From Bryobacterales bacterium (lineage in GTDB: Bacteria; Acidobacteriota; Terriglobia; Bryobacterales; Bryobacteraceae), in the NCBI GenBank assembly GCA_016713735.1, contig JADJOP010000004.1, positions 310,001-374,000 on the forward strand: a DNA stretch of 64,000 bases, read 5' to 3'. The translations under genes and the position numbers were made by a program. The notes under the pieces are model-generated. The model was given only the letters and a program-made list of their open reading frames with translations. It made no database searches and had not been told where the DNA came from. This document shows positions 46,634 through 56,972 of this stretch, piece by piece (positions within the stretch are counted from its first letter, which is position 1; each line of letters opens with the position of its first letter).

Positions 46634-48681
46634 TCAGCGCCGCTCCGAGAGCAACTGTTCGATCGACTCCGGTGTGTGCGGACGCTCAAGAGGAAGCCCT
46701 GCACGTACTCGCAGCCGAGATCGCTCAGCACGGCCAGCTGGCACTGGTTTTCGACGCCCTCGGCGACGACGGTGAGTTGGAGCGACTGGGCCATACGGAC
46801 GACAGCCTCCAACGAGGCGCGCGTTGGCTGAGTCGGTGCCGAGGTCGCGGATGAAGGAGCGGTCGATCTTGATGGCATCGACGGGGAGGTGGTGGAGATA
46901 GCTGAGCGAGGGTAGCCGGTGCCGAAGTCGTCCAGCGAAAGGCGGATGCCGGCCGCGCGCAGGAGCGTCCATTTGGGAGCGGACCAGGGCCGGGTCGCAC
47001 ATGAGGCAGGATTCGGTGAGTTCGAGTTCGAGCAGGGAGGATCGATGCCGGTGTAGCCGACCACCTCGAGCACGGTTTGTGTGAAGTCGGGGCGGGCAAA
47101 CTGGATGGCGCTGACGTTGACGGCCATGCGCAGGCGGTAGCCCAGGGCGGCCCAGCAGGCGGCCTGGCGGCAGGCCTGTTCGAGGGCCCAGCGGCCGATG
47201 GGGACAATGACGCCGAGCGATTCGGCGATGGGAATGAAGCGGTCCGGCGGGATGAGGCCGCTTAGCGTGTCCCAGCGCAGCAGCGCTTCCACGCCAGTGA
47301 TGCGGCAGGTGGAGGCGGAAAACTGCGGCTGATAGAGGAGGTGGAACTGGTTTTGCTCAAGGGCGCGGCGGAGTTGAAACTCGAGGGTGATGCGCTCGTG
47401 GATGCCGGCGCTGGCCTCGGGCGTGAAGACGTGGAAGCAGTCGCGGCCGCGGGAGCGGGCGGTATCGAGGGCGGCGTCGGCGCGGCAGAGGAGCGACTCG
47501 GCGTCGTTGGCGTGATCGGGGAAGAGGCTGACGCCGGCACTACCGGTGGCCGAGATCTCCAGTCCCTGGTAGAGGACGGGGACCGAGACCAGGCGCGCAG
47601 TTTGCAGGCGGCCTGGGCGGCCCCGTCGGGGCCGTCGACCTCGTGCAGCAGGACGGCGGATTCATCGCCCCCCATGCGGGCCACCGAGTCGGCGGCGCGG
47701 ACGGCCGGGCGCAGCCGGCGGGCCACTTCGCGCAACAGGGCATCGCCGCCGCGATGGCCGAAGATGTCGTTGATGTGCTTGAAATTGTCCAGGTCGATGC
47801 GGATCAGGGCGAGGCGGTGGCCGCGGCGGCGGGCCGAGCCGACGGCCTGGCGTGTGAGGTCGTGGAAACAGAGGCGGTTGGGCAGCGAGGTGAGGGTATC
47901 GTGCTGGGCCTGGTAGGCGAGTTCGGTATAGGTGCGGCGGCTTTCCAGGGCGATGGCGGCGGTGCGGGCGGCGCCTTCGAGCAGGGGCCGCGCGTGGTCC
48001 GGCGGTGGGCCCTCCTGGGTCAGGCAGAGGCAGAGGATGGCCAGCACCTGGCCTTCGCCGCAGACGGCGGGCCAGGCCGCGCAAGCGCGGAAGCCGTGGG
48101 CCAGCAGAATCTGGCGGAACGGGTCGAGGTTGGGCAGTTGGGCTGCCGAGGGGGTGAGGACCACCTGTCCGCCGGACGCCGCGGCAGCCACCGCCGGTGA
48201 GTCGGCCTCAGGGGGGTCGGTTTGGAGGGAGGCGGCCATCTCGCCGGGGAGGCCGCGCCAAGCGGCGAGCCGCAGTCCGGCCTCGTCGCGAGTGAAGAGG
48301 GCGACCGAGGCAGCCGGGTCCTGGTGGACGATCATGCGCAGGATGGCGTCGGCCACCGCCTCCTGAGGCTCATGGCGGGCAACCAGTTCCAGGGCTGCCG
48401 CACGGTCGTGCTCATAGCGCAGTTCGGCCCCCAGCCGGTCGCGGATCTCGGCGATGGCGCGCTCGCTGCGCAGCAGCGCCTCGGCCGAGGGCTCCAACCC
48501 GACGGGGATGGGGGTAAGCGGCGATCAGGCCGGTGGAGACGGGATGAAGGCGTGTCAGCTCGCCGAGGGCGCGCAACAGCTCGGCAACGCGGTCGGCGTA
48601 GGTTTCCTGGACGGGAGGCGCGACCGGGCGCGGCGGCCGGAAGTTCGAGGCGACGGGATGTGGCCCGGTGAGGGACGACAT
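46634..48681 (-). CDS. GAF-GGDEF-EAL cyclic-di-GMP protein (multiple frameshifts)
   Basis: Pieces in several frames join into a protein of about 682 residues. A GAF-like sensor (ADAILRMIVHQDPAASVALF) comes first. The diguanylate cyclase domain has LTSLPNRLCFHDL and RIDLDNFKHINDIFGHRGGD, but its signature reads RMGGDESAVLL, with Ser for Phe. The EAL domain has VEALLRWD, LELELTESCL, LSLDDFGTGY, AIKIDRSFI and AEGVENQCQLA, so the phosphodiesterase site looks complete. Breaks lie near 48510, 47597, 47040, 46975, 46910, 46830 and 46690. It probably makes or degrades c-di-GMP beside a chemosensory locus. No transmembrane segment is seen, so it is likely cytoplasmic. The breaks are probably sequence errors. 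Confidence 0.72.
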
Positions 48682-48768
48682 GTGTGTTCACGCGCAGGGA
48701 GTCTGCGCCTACGATCATTTCGGCCAGGGAGAGAAAATTATGAACTCCAGTTCCACGCGGTGCAGCGG

Positions 48769-50361
48769 TCAGGCCTGCCGGGAGCGCAGGGCGCGCACAA
48801 GCAGCCGCGCGTCGGAGAGGCGCACCAGGCGGCGGGCCAGCAACACCGCCAGGTACACCGGCACGAATACCAGCAGGCGAAGCGGTTCAGGGATGGACCC
48901 TACCCAGAGCAGGGGAGAGGGCCAGACCCCAGGCGACGGCTTCTCCCCACGGCAGGAGGTCGAACGTGAAGGCGGTGCGCACGCGCCAAGTCGTATAGCC
49001 GCTGTAGACAGCCCCGGCCGCGAGCACAGCCCACGCCGCGCCCATGCTGCCCTGGGTGGGAACGAGCAGGTAGCTGAGTACTCCGAAGAGCAGCAACTGC
49101 AGGGCAGCGCCGATGCCGGCGGCCCGGCCGAGGTTGAAGCTAACCGACAGGACACGGGCAATCGTGGCCGGGCCGGTGAGCAGTCCGGCGATGCTCAACG
49201 GCCACAAGAGGGGGCCACGGGCCGGTAGGCTTCGCCCAGGAGACGCTCGACAGCCAGATCGGCGCAGCTATAGAGGAGCGCCGTGGCGAGCACGCCGGCA
49301 ATGGCCAGGCCGACCAGCAGGCGGTTGGTCCAGGCGGCCAGCTCGTGCGTTCGCCCTTGCATCTGGAGCGAGGAAAACAGGGCACCGAAGCCGCTGATGA
49401 GCTTCCACAGCGTGGCCGAGCCGGCGAGGTAAGCGCTGAAGGCGATGGAGTAATAGCCGGCCTCGGCGTAATGGCCGGAGATGAGGCGGACGAGCGGTGT
49501 GCCGCCCTGTTGGAAGGCCATGATGAGGAGGTTGCCGGCGAAGAACACGGCGCTGAAGGAGAGATACGGCTTCATGAAGGCGCGGTCGAGGGAGAGCGTG
49601 GGCGGGGGGATGTAGCCGCGCGTCCACCACAGGCCGAGCAGGAGGAGGAGCAACTCGACTGCCAGCGGCGCCGCGCAAGCCCCGGCCAGGCCGGCCAGGT
49701 GATACCCGCCGTAGGTGAGGGGAAACAGCAGCAGGCGGCGCAGCATTTCGGCGGCGCCCCAGCGCGAGGCCAGGTTCAGACCGAGGAGGAGGGTGAAGGG
49801 CAGTCCGGAGGCGACGCGGAGCGAGATCGTCGCCGACACGAGCGCGACCGCGAGCCAGTCCAGATCGCCAAACCAGAGCGGCACGAGCGCGAAGTAGATC
49901 AGCGCGCCGGCCGCGGCTGTGCCGAGGCGGAGGGTGAGCAACGAGGCGCAGAGTTTGCGCAGGCCGGCCGAGTCGTTGCGCTGGATGAACTCGGGGACGA
50001 AGCGGGTCATCATCGACAGCGCGCCCAGTCCGCTGAGCATGCTGAACCAGAGGGAGATGGACTGGAGCGTGGTGAACTGGCCGTAGACCTCCGGTCCCAT
50101 GGCACGCGGGATGAGGGCGACGTAGAGGAACCCGGCGGCGATCTGCGCGACGCGTTGCGCGGCCAGAAGGACCACCTGGCGGAGGGTGGTGCGGGATTCC
50201 TCGCTGAGAGTCCCTGGGCTGAGAGTCCCGGGGCTGAGCGTGCCTGGGGTGAGGGAGGCGGGCTCGACGCCGGCGAGCGGAGTGGGGGCGGGCGCCATGC
50301 CGGCGGGCGTGTCCGGTTGCGAGCCGGTCGTGCCGGAGGGGGGCTTACCCTGGTGGGCCAT
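48769..50361 (-). CDS. Wzx/MOP-type polysaccharide flippase (two frameshifts)
   Basis: A membrane protein of about 530 residues with some 12-14 helices, including GFLYVALIPRAMGPEVYGQF, the family's entry motif, near residue 60. It should flip lipid-linked oligosaccharide across the inner membrane. ATG 50361 is chosen; the N-terminus is Pro/Ser/Thr-rich and holds a three-fold PGTLS repeat before the first helix. The frame breaks near 49205 (rejoining at LWPLSIAGLLTG) and near 48925, ending at 48769 with VRLSDARLLVRALRS. No other polysaccharide assembly gene is adjacent, so it may be an orphan. Confidence 0.74.
50204..50248. repeat. Three 15-bp direct repeats inside the flippase gene
   Basis: Three tandem copies of a CTGAGAGTCCCTGGG-type unit with one to three differences. 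They encode SPGTL repeated on the minus strand in the cytoplasmic N-terminal tail of the flippase. In-frame length changes here would not break the gene. Confidence 0.75.
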
Positions 50362-50556
50362 GGGGAGTTGGGGGGGAGCGATCCTCCAGGATACGACGCA
50401 GCTGCGGAGGGGCGGGGGAGTTTCGCAGGGCGGGCGCGCGGACAAACCGGGTTCAGTTGTGCGCGGACACGGCGGTGCGCGCGGCGGGTGGGGACTGCGG
50501 GCCGCCAGGGGGGAGATTTCCCGGCGCCCCCCGCACTATTCAGGGTGAGGCAAGTT

Positions 50557-51090
50557 ATGTCCGAACGAATCAAGGCACGGCCAGCGCCCACCGGGGTGGA
50601 GCGGTTTTTCGCCGAGGATCAGATCATCGTCAGCAAGACGGATCTGAAAGGCATCATCACTTATGCCAACGAGGTATTTGTCGGCATCTCCGGCTACAGC
50701 GAAGAGGAGTTGCTGGGCCAGCCGCACAACCTGATCCGCCATCCCGACATGCCGCGGGCGGTGTTTCAGTTGCTCTGGGAGACGGTGGGGGCCGGGCGCG
50801 AGATTTTCGCGTATGTGAAGAATATGTGCCGCTCGGGCGATCACTACTGGGTGCTGGCCCATGTAACGCCAACGTTTGACGAAGCGGGGCGGATTATGGG
50901 GTATCACTCCAACCGCCGCGTGCCGGAGCGCAAGGCGGTGGAGCAGTGCGAGGAGTTGTACCGGCTGCTGTTGGCCGAAGAGCAGCGGCACGCCAACGCG
51001 GGCGAGGGGATGAAGGCCTCGCTGCGGCTGTTGGAAGCGGCCCTGGCCGAAGCCGGGAAACCGTATGAGGAGTTTGTGTTTGCGCTATGA
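50557..51090 (+). CDS. Single-PAS-domain protein, Aer-like
   Basis: A soluble 177-residue protein. One PAS domain fills residues 25-130: TDLKGIITYANEVFVGISGY, LLGQPHNLIRHPDMPRAVF and SGDHYWVLAHVTPTFDEAG. NLIRHPDMP and YWVLAHVTP are typical of the FAD-binding PAS of Aer energy-taxis receptors. The C-terminal 45 residues are helical. It lacks a signalling domain of its own, but its stop overlaps the start of the next receptor gene as ATGA, so the two probably act as a split sensor-receptor pair. FAD or redox sensing is inferred from the motif. Confidence 0.82.
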   Translation: MSERIKARPAPTGVERFFAEDQIIVSKTDLKGIITYANEVFVGISGYSEEELLGQPHNLIRHPDMPRAVFQLLWETVGAGREIFAYVKNMCRSGDHYWVLAHVTPTFDEAGRIMGYHSNRRVPERKAVEQCEELYRLLLAEEQRHANAGEGMKASLRLLEAALAEAGKPYEEFVFAL

Positions 51091-52273
51091 AACCGAAGGC
51101 CGTGGCACCCACAGAAGATAAGGAACAACTGGCACACTACCGGCACTGGTTTGAGGAGGCGGTGCGCGTGTGCGAACGGGCCGCCAAGGGCGACCTGGAG
51201 CCGCGCATGCTGCATCTGCCCGAAGCGGGCGAGGCGGCGAGGCTGGGCCATGCCATCAACCAGATGCTGGACATGACGGATGCGTTTGTGCGCGAATCGC
51301 GGGCCTCGCTCGATCACGCCGCGCATGGCAAGTTCTTCCGGCGTGTGCTGTTGCGGGGCATGCAAGGCAGTTTCCGGCACGCTTCGGGCGTGATCAACGC
51401 CGCCACCGACGAGATGGCGCGGCAGGCGGCGGCGCTGAAGGACTCCGAGCGGCAGCGGCGGGAACTGGCCGGCGAGTTGGATCAGATCATCGCCACGCTG
51501 GCCTCGTCGGCGACCGAGATGAGGGCCACGGCCAAACAGCTATCGGGCATGGCCGGGCATACCACCGACGAAGCGAATCTGCTGGCGGCGGCCAGCGAGC
51601 AGTCCTCGGTGAGCATGTCGAGCGTGGCCCAGGCCACGCAGCGCATCAGCGCGTCCTTCAGTGAGGTGGCCGGCCAGACGCGGGAGTGCGCGACGCTGGC
51701 CCAGGAGGCCTCGCGGCATGCCACCGGCGCCAGCCCGGTGATGGAGCAGCTTACGGCTGTGTCGTCGCGCGTGGGCGGGGTGGTGCGGATGATCTCGCAG
51801 ATTGCCCGCAAACCAACCTGCTGGCGCTGAATGCGACCATTGAGGCGGCGCGCACGGGCGAGTAAGCCGCCGCGGTTTGCCGTGGTTGCCGCCGAAGTGA
51901 AAGAGCTGGCCCGCAAGACGACCTCGGCGACCGAGGAGATCTCCACTGAAATCGCGCGCATGCATGATGCCACGGGAGGCGTGACCAAGGCCCTGCAGAC
52001 GATCTGCGACCAGATTGCGGACATTGACCAGATTGCCGGGGCCATTGCCGGTTCGGTGGGCGAGCAGCGCGAATCAGCCGAGGCCATTTCGGCCAACATG
52101 ACGCAGGCGGCCCAGGGGACCAAGGAACTGGCGCGGACGGTGCAATCAGTGAGTTCGGTGGCCGCCGAAACGCGCGACTGCGCGAGCCAGTTGCTGCAGG
52201 CCGCCGACGAGCTGTCGCGTCAGTCGAGCACCTGCGGGCGAACATGTCGCGCATGCTATCCGGGTTGCAGTAG
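51087..52273 (+). CDS. Cytoplasmic methyl-accepting chemotaxis protein (frameshifts near the hairpin tip)
   Basis: A receptor of about 395 residues without membrane segments. A HAMP-like or helical region (AAKGDLEPRMLHL) fills the first 120 residues. The methyl-accepting signalling hairpin follows, with the conserved tip QTNLLALNATIEAAR appearing after a break near 51808, then a disturbed stretch near 51860 (stop codon in EAARTGE), then AVVAAEVKELARKTTSATEE. The last helix ends near 52273 after another shift near 52228. It is coupled to the PAS gene before it, which likely supplies the sensory input. Breaks are probably consensus errors, since the tip is preserved. Confidence 0.76.
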
Positions 52274-52283
52274 GCGCGGCCGG

Positions 52284-53109
52284 TCAGGGGGCCGGCTCGT
52301 AGACGACGCTGTTGTTGACCACGCGCGAGCGGAATAGCGCCGATTCCCCGAGCAGCGTTTCGGCCGAGCCGAGAAGCAAGGTGCCGTCGGAGGCCATGTG
52401 GCGCTTGACGTTGGCCAGGATGGCGAGCTTGGTGGCCTGCTCCATGTAGATGAGTACGTTGCGGATGAAGACGACGTCGTAGAGGCCGAGGCCGGCCCAG
52501 GAGCCGATGAGGTTCAACTCGCGGAAGTCGACCAGCTTGCGGAGGCGCTCCTGGAGCACCCAGTCCTTGCCGTCGGCCTGAAAGTAGCGGATGAGGTAGG
52601 ACGCGGGCAGCCCGCGGTTGACCTCGAAGCTTGGAATAGCGGCCGAGGCGGGCGCGGGCGAGCACGGTGGGCGAGATGTCGGTAGCGAGGATCTGGATGT
52701 TCCAGGCGGCCAGTTGCGGGAAGTGTTCGAGCAGCATCATGGCCAGGCTGTAGGGTTCCTGGCCGGTGGAGCAGGCCGCCGACCAGATGGAGAGCCGGCG
52801 CAGCGAGGCGCGGCGTTCGATCAACTCGGGCAGGATGTGCAGGCGGAGCGTCTCAAAGGGATGGAAGTCGCGGAAGAAAAGCGTCTCGTTGGTGGTGAGA
52901 GCATCGATCACCTGCCCGGACAGGGGGCCGCGGCCGTTTTCAGCGCGGAGCCGCACGCACAGCGCTTCCAGGCTGGTGCAGCCGGCCTGGGCCGCCACCA
53001 GGGCCAGGCGTGACTCGACCAGGTACTCCTTTCCCTCGTCCAGTTCCAGGGCTGAGACAGACTTGGCCAACCCGGAAATGTAGGTGAAATCCGCAGCTGT
53101 GACTTTCAT
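52284..53109 (-). CDS. cheR: Chemotaxis protein methyltransferase CheR (one frameshift)
   Basis: A protein of about 275 residues that methylates receptor glutamates using SAM. The N-terminal helical domain is followed by TTNETLFFRDFHPFETLRLH, the SAM-binding WSAACSTGQEPYSLAMML, and, in the second frame, DVVFIRNVLIYMEQATKLAI and GSAETLLGESALF. The break is at about 52624-52632, where one extra base in AAGCTTCGAGG replaces the family's SKFEVNRG reading. Length is one base over a multiple of three, consistent. Its start overlaps cheB as ATGA. Confidence 0.85.
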
Positions 53110-54047
53110 CGAACCAGGGTTCCTTCCCGGGGCGGAGGCGCGGGGCAGGGGCGAACCCGGGCCGCGATCTCCTTTCCCATTTCGCACAACGGGATGACCG
53201 CATCCTCCAGGCCAGCCTCGTGCACGGCGCGGGGCATGCCCCAGACCACGCAACTGGCCTCGTCCTGCACCAGCACTTCGCCGCCGGCGGCCTTCGCCGC
53301 GACGCAACCGTCGCGCCGCACTTCCATGTGAAAACCACCCGGGGCGAGGTAGCCCTGGCCGGGCTCGACGCGCATTCCCTCGGCGCCTTCCCGCACGGGA
53401 ATCGGCGACTGGGCACTGAGCCGTTCGGCGAGCATACGCGTGAACGTGGGCGGCATGTGCTGGACGATGAGCACCGGAGCGTTGAGCCCGGCGGGTAACC
53501 CCTGAACGACCGCCGCCAGCGCGTTCGGGCCGCCCGTCGAGGTGCCGATGCAGACCGCTGTGGCCAGGCGCGGCCCCCTCTGCCTGCGGGCCGTCCCGAC
53601 AGGCCGCACGGAGGGGGCAGCGATGACGGGGCGGGGCCGGGCACGCGCGGCGTGGATCTTAATTTTGGGAATCAGCTCGGAGGCGAGCACGCCGAGCGCC
53701 GAGGCCGGGTCTCCTCCCTTCGGTTTGCCGACATAGTCGGCGGCCCCCCGGGCCAGCGCTTCCAGCGTTTCGGCGGCCCCCTTGAGGGTGAGCGCGCTGA
53801 GCATGATCACCGGCACGTTGGGGTAGCCCGCCTGCAGTTCGGCGAGCGTTTGCAGGCCATCCATTTCCGGCATCTCGAAATCAAGGGTGACCACATGGGG
53901 GCGCAGTTGGGCCATCTTGGCCAGCGCAATGCGGCCGTTGGCGGCCACACCGGCCACCTCAAGGTCGGGATCCGAGGCCAGCACGTGGGAGATGGTGGTA
54001 CGCATCAGAACGGAGTCGTCCACTACGAGGACGCGAGTCTTTTCCAC
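53106..54047 (-). CDS. cheB: Chemotaxis methylesterase CheB, catalytic domain shortened
   Basis: A 313-residue response-regulator methylesterase. The receiver domain has VLVVDDS and the phospho-acceptor Asp56 in VTLDFEMPEMDG. The esterase domain has the nucleophile Ser170 in CIGTSTGGPNAL and His197 in IVQHMPPTF. Then APGGFHMEVRRDG jumps within six residues to AAGGEVLVQDEAS. In other CheB about 45 residues separate these, including the G-M-G-x-D-G loop with the third catalytic residue, Asp. That loop is absent here while the frame stays open. Either the enzyme is inactive, or bases were lost in the assembly near 53300. It lies between cheR and cheY. Confidence 0.85.
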   Translation of the reverse strand: MEKTRVLVVDDSVLMRTTISHVLASDPDLEVAGVAANGRIALAKMAQLRPHVVTLDFEMPEMDGLQTLAELQAGYPNVPVIMLSALTLKGAAETLEALARGAADYVGKPKGGDPASALGVLASELIPKIKIHAARARPRPVIAAPSVRPVGTARRQRGPRLATAVCIGTSTGGPNALAAVVQGLPAGLNAPVLIVQHMPPTFTRMLAERLSAQSPIPVREGAEGMRVEPGQGYLAPGGFHMEVRRDGCVAAKAAGGEVLVQDEASCVVWGMPRAVHEAGLEDAVIPLCEMGKEIAARVRPCPAPPPREGTLVR

Positions 54048-54062
54048 GGTCGTCCTTTCTCT

Positions 54063-54431
54063 CTACGGTTGGAGACCGACCATGCGCATTTTCTCGGTGA
54101 GCATTTCGCGGTCCACCGGCTTCATGAGGAAATCGTCGGCGCCGGACTGCAGCGCCTCGACGACCTCATCGCCGGAATCGCGCGCCGTGACCATAATCAC
54201 CTTCATGGCCTGGTAACGGGCATCGGCGCGGACGTGGCGGAGGAACTCCATGCCATCCATCACGGGCATGTCCCAGTCCACCAGCGCCAGCTCGAACGGC
54301 CGCGGCCCTTCGAGCAGCTCCAGCGCCTCACGGCCATGTTCGGCCACGCTGGCCTGATGGGTCATCTCTTGCAGCAGCGAGGCCATCCACATGCGCATGG
54401 CGCGCGAATCATCCACAACCAGTACACGCAT
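54063..54431 (-). CDS. cheY: CheY-like response regulator
   Basis: A 122-residue single receiver domain. Acidic pocket residues lie in MRVLVVDDSRAMR, the phospho-acceptor Asp is in LALVDWDMPVMDG near residue 52, Thr in VIMVTAR and Lys in FLMKPVD. It should take phosphate from CheA and pass the output on. It is first in a minus-strand cheY-cheB-cheR unit, 15 bases before cheB. The divergent cheW gene starts 233 bases away. Confidence 0.9.
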   Translation of the reverse strand: MRVLVVDDSRAMRMWMASLLQEMTHQASVAEHGREALELLEGPRPFELALVDWDMPVMDGMEFLRHVRADARYQAMKVIMVTARDSGDEVVEALQSGADDFLMKPVDREMLTEKMRMVGLQP

Positions 54432-54664
54432 GCTCGGTTTCCCCTTCTTTCCCTACTACCGGGCCATTCCCCGAACCCCCGTGGTGATACGGCGCTTACC
54501 CGATTGACCGGTGCGAACCACCTGCCGGAAGATCCTTGCAGGGACTTCCCACCTTCCTCTTCGTCGCAAACGGGGAAACTCAGAGAGGAACGTTCGCCGC
54601 CGACCCACTGAAATAGAGACGCCGTAGCGGCCGCTTTTCGCGCCGGCGGCAGAGAGAGCAGAGT

Positions 54665-55123
54665 ATGTCCTCCGCAGTTGTTCCCAGAGCTGGCGCCGTC
54701 CGGCAGTTTGCCACCTTTCACGTAGGCGGTTTGTATTTCGGCGTGGATGTCGTGAAGGTGCAGGAGGTGCTGGCCGCCCAGCCGATGACACGTGTGCCGC
54801 AGGCGCACGGGGTGGTGCGCGGGCTGATCAACCTGCGCGGCCAGATTGTCACCGCCATTGACATGCGGAGGAGGCTGGGGTTGGAGCCGCCCGGTGGGGG
54901 TGAAGTGCCGATGAACGTTGTCCTACGCTCGGAAGAGGGCGCGGTGAGCCTGCTGGTGGACGAGATTGGCGACGTGGTGGAAGTGCCTGCACAGGAAAGC
55001 GACACGCCGCCGCCGAATCTGGCGCCGGAGTGGCGGGAACTGATCGAGGCTGTGTTCCCGCTGGCTGACCGGTTGTTGCTGGTGCTGGCCTGCGAGCGAG
55101 CCGTGGAGTTGCCGGCGGCGTGA
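54665..55123 (+). CDS. cheW: Chemotaxis coupling protein CheW
   Basis: A 152-residue CheW that joins receptors to CheA. FATFHVGGLYFGVDVVKVQE is the first strand pair, PQAHGVVRGLINLRGQIVTA the conserved centre near residue 55, and SLLVDEIGDVVEVPAQ the receptor- and kinase-binding end. It starts the plus-strand run cheW-receptor-cheA. A short GC-rich hairpin (55128-55148) lies after the stop without a T run, so read-through into the receptor gene is likely. Confidence 0.92.
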   Translation: MSSAVVPRAGAVRQFATFHVGGLYFGVDVVKVQEVLAAQPMTRVPQAHGVVRGLINLRGQIVTAIDMRRRLGLEPPGGGEVPMNVVLRSEEGAVSLLVDEIGDVVEVPAQESDTPPPNLAPEWRELIEAVFPLADRLLLVLACERAVELPAA

Positions 55124-55196
55124 TGGTCCACCCCTGGCCGGGGGGTGGCCGAGGAGGCGAGCGACGCAGATGAGGAAGCGAGAAGGAGTGGTTACC

Positions 55197-56951
55197 TTGC
55201 AATCGACAACGAAATCCATGACGGCCGTGCTGGCCGAACCCACCGCGCAGGAGGCCGCGCCAGGGAAAGCGAACCGCAAGAGCGGCGCTGGGCGGGCGGC
55301 ACGCGGCGCAGACACGCCGGCGCTGCTCGAACGCCAGATTCTTGACAACACGCCGACACACATCCTGTTTGCCGGCCGCGACCTGGTGATCCGCTACGCC
55401 AATCAGGCCTCGCTGCGCACGCTGAAGCGCCTGGAACATCTGCTGCCGGTGAAGGCCAGCGAGGTGGTGGGCAGCTCGATCGATATCTTCCACAAGCATC
55501 CCGAGCATCAGCGTCGGATGCTGGCCGACCCGGCCAATCTGCCGCACCGGGCGACGATCGGGCTGGGACCGGAGTGGCTCGACCTGCTGGTGAGCCCGAT
55601 GTTCGGAGCCGATGGGGAGTATATCGGCCCGATGGTGACCTGGGAGGTGGTGACCGCGCGCGTGCAACTGGAAGAAGAGGCCGCGCGGGTGACCTCCATG
55701 ATGGAGAACATGCCGATCAACGCCATGTTCTGCGACCTCGATCTGGTGATCCGCTACCAGAACCCGGCCTCGAAGAAGACGCTGAAGCGGATTGAACACC
55801 TGCTGCCGTGCCGCGCCGACGATGTGGTTGGGCAGTGCATCGACATCTTCCACAAGAATCCGGCCCACCAGCGCAAGATGCTGGCCGATCCGAAGAACCT
55901 GCCGCACCGGGCCTCAATCAAGCTGGGTCCGGAGACACTTGACCTGCAGGTGAGCGCCATTTTCAACGCCAAGGGTGAGTATGCCGGGGCGATGGTGACC
56001 TGGGAGGTGATCACGAAGGTGACCGAGATGCTCGACGTGGTGCGGGCGGCGACGCAGGGCGACCTGACGCGCGAGATCACGGCCTCCGGGCGCGATCCGC
56101 TGGGCCAGGTGGGCGAGAACCTGAAGCTGTTTGTCGGCTCGCTGCGGGAGAACCTGGTGCAGATCGCCGAGTCGGCCTCGACGCTGGGAGCCTCGAGCGA
56201 GGAGTTGACGGCGATCAGCCAGCAGATGGCCTCCGGGGCCGAGGAGACGGCGGTGCAGGCCAACATGGTTTCGGCGGCCAGCGAAGAAGTATCGCGCAAT
56301 GTGACCGTGGTGGCCACCGGTTCCGAGGAGATGCTGGCCTCGATCCGTGAGATCGCCAAGAACGCCACCGAGGCCTCGCGCGTGGCCCGGCAGGCGGTGA
56401 GCATGGCCGAGACGACCACGGCCACGATGGCCAAGCTGGGCGACTCGAGCGTGGAGATCGGCAAGGTGATCAAGGTGATCACCTCGATTGCCCAGCAGAC
56501 CAACCTGCTGGCGCTGAACGCCACCATCGAGGCGGCGCGGGCCGGCGAGGCGGGCAAGGGGTTTGCCGTCGTGGCCAACGAGGTGAAGGAGCTGGCCAAG
56601 GCCACCGCCAAGGCGACCGAGGAGATCGGCCAGAAGATCGAGGCCATTCAATCCGACACGCGGCATGCCGTGGAAGCGATCACCTCGATCGGCGGCATCA
56701 TCGCCCAGATCAACGACATTTCGGGCACGATTGCCTCGGCCGTGGAGGAGCAGACGGCGACCACCAACCAGATCGGGCGCAACGTGGGCGAGGCGGCCAA
56801 GGGCACGGCTGACATTGCGCGCAACATCGCCCACGTGGCCACGGCCGCCCAAAGCACGACACAGGGGGCCACCGACACCGAGAAAGCGGCCACGGCCTTG
56901 AGCCAGATCGCCTCGGAGTTGCAGGCCCTGGTGGGCCGGTTTCAGTTGTAG
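55197..56951 (+). CDS. Soluble methyl-accepting chemotaxis protein with tandem PAS domains
   Basis: A receptor of about 584 residues without membrane segments. Two similar PAS domains fill about residues 43-160 and 165-280. Each carries a matching block, e.g. DLVIRYANQASLRTLKRLEH and DLVIRYQNPASKKTLKRIEH, and both contain SIDIFHK/CIDIFHK and LPHRA, so they arose by duplication. The signalling hairpin follows with tip QQTNLLALNATIEAARAGEA. TTG 55197 is preferred because AAGGAG lies 8 bases upstream; ATG 55170 is in frame but has a poor ribosome site. It sits between cheW and cheA and is probably a main cytoplasmic sensor. The PAS ligand is unknown. Confidence 0.88.
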   Translation: MQSTTKSMTAVLAEPTAQEAAPGKANRKSGAGRAARGADTPALLERQILDNTPTHILFAGRDLVIRYANQASLRTLKRLEHLLPVKASEVVGSSIDIFHKHPEHQRRMLADPANLPHRATIGLGPEWLDLLVSPMFGADGEYIGPMVTWEVVTARVQLEEEAARVTSMMENMPINAMFCDLDLVIRYQNPASKKTLKRIEHLLPCRADDVVGQCIDIFHKNPAHQRKMLADPKNLPHRASIKLGPETLDLQVSAIFNAKGEYAGAMVTWEVITKVTEMLDVVRAATQGDLTREITASGRDPLGQVGENLKLFVGSLRENLVQIAESASTLGASSEELTAISQQMASGAEETAVQANMVSAASEEVSRNVTVVATGSEEMLASIREIAKNATEASRVARQAVSMAETTTATMAKLGDSSVEIGKVIKVITSIAQQTNLLALNATIEAARAGEAGKGFAVVANEVKELAKATAKATEEIGQKIEAIQSDTRHAVEAITSIGGIIAQINDISGTIASAVEEQTATTNQIGRNVGEAAKGTADIARNIAHVATAAQSTTQGATDTEKAATALSQIASELQALVGRFQL

Positions 56952-56972
56952 CCGGAGAAGGTGGAATCCGTC

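Noticed and set aside
54432..54664. Possible c-di-GMP riboswitch or sigma-54 promoter between cheY and cheW
   Set aside because: No GEMM core could be aligned and GG/GC spacing of the best -24/-12 candidate is wrong by one base.
55128..55148. Hairpin after cheW as a terminator
   Set aside because: GC-rich stem lacks a T run and the next gene follows closely on the same strand.
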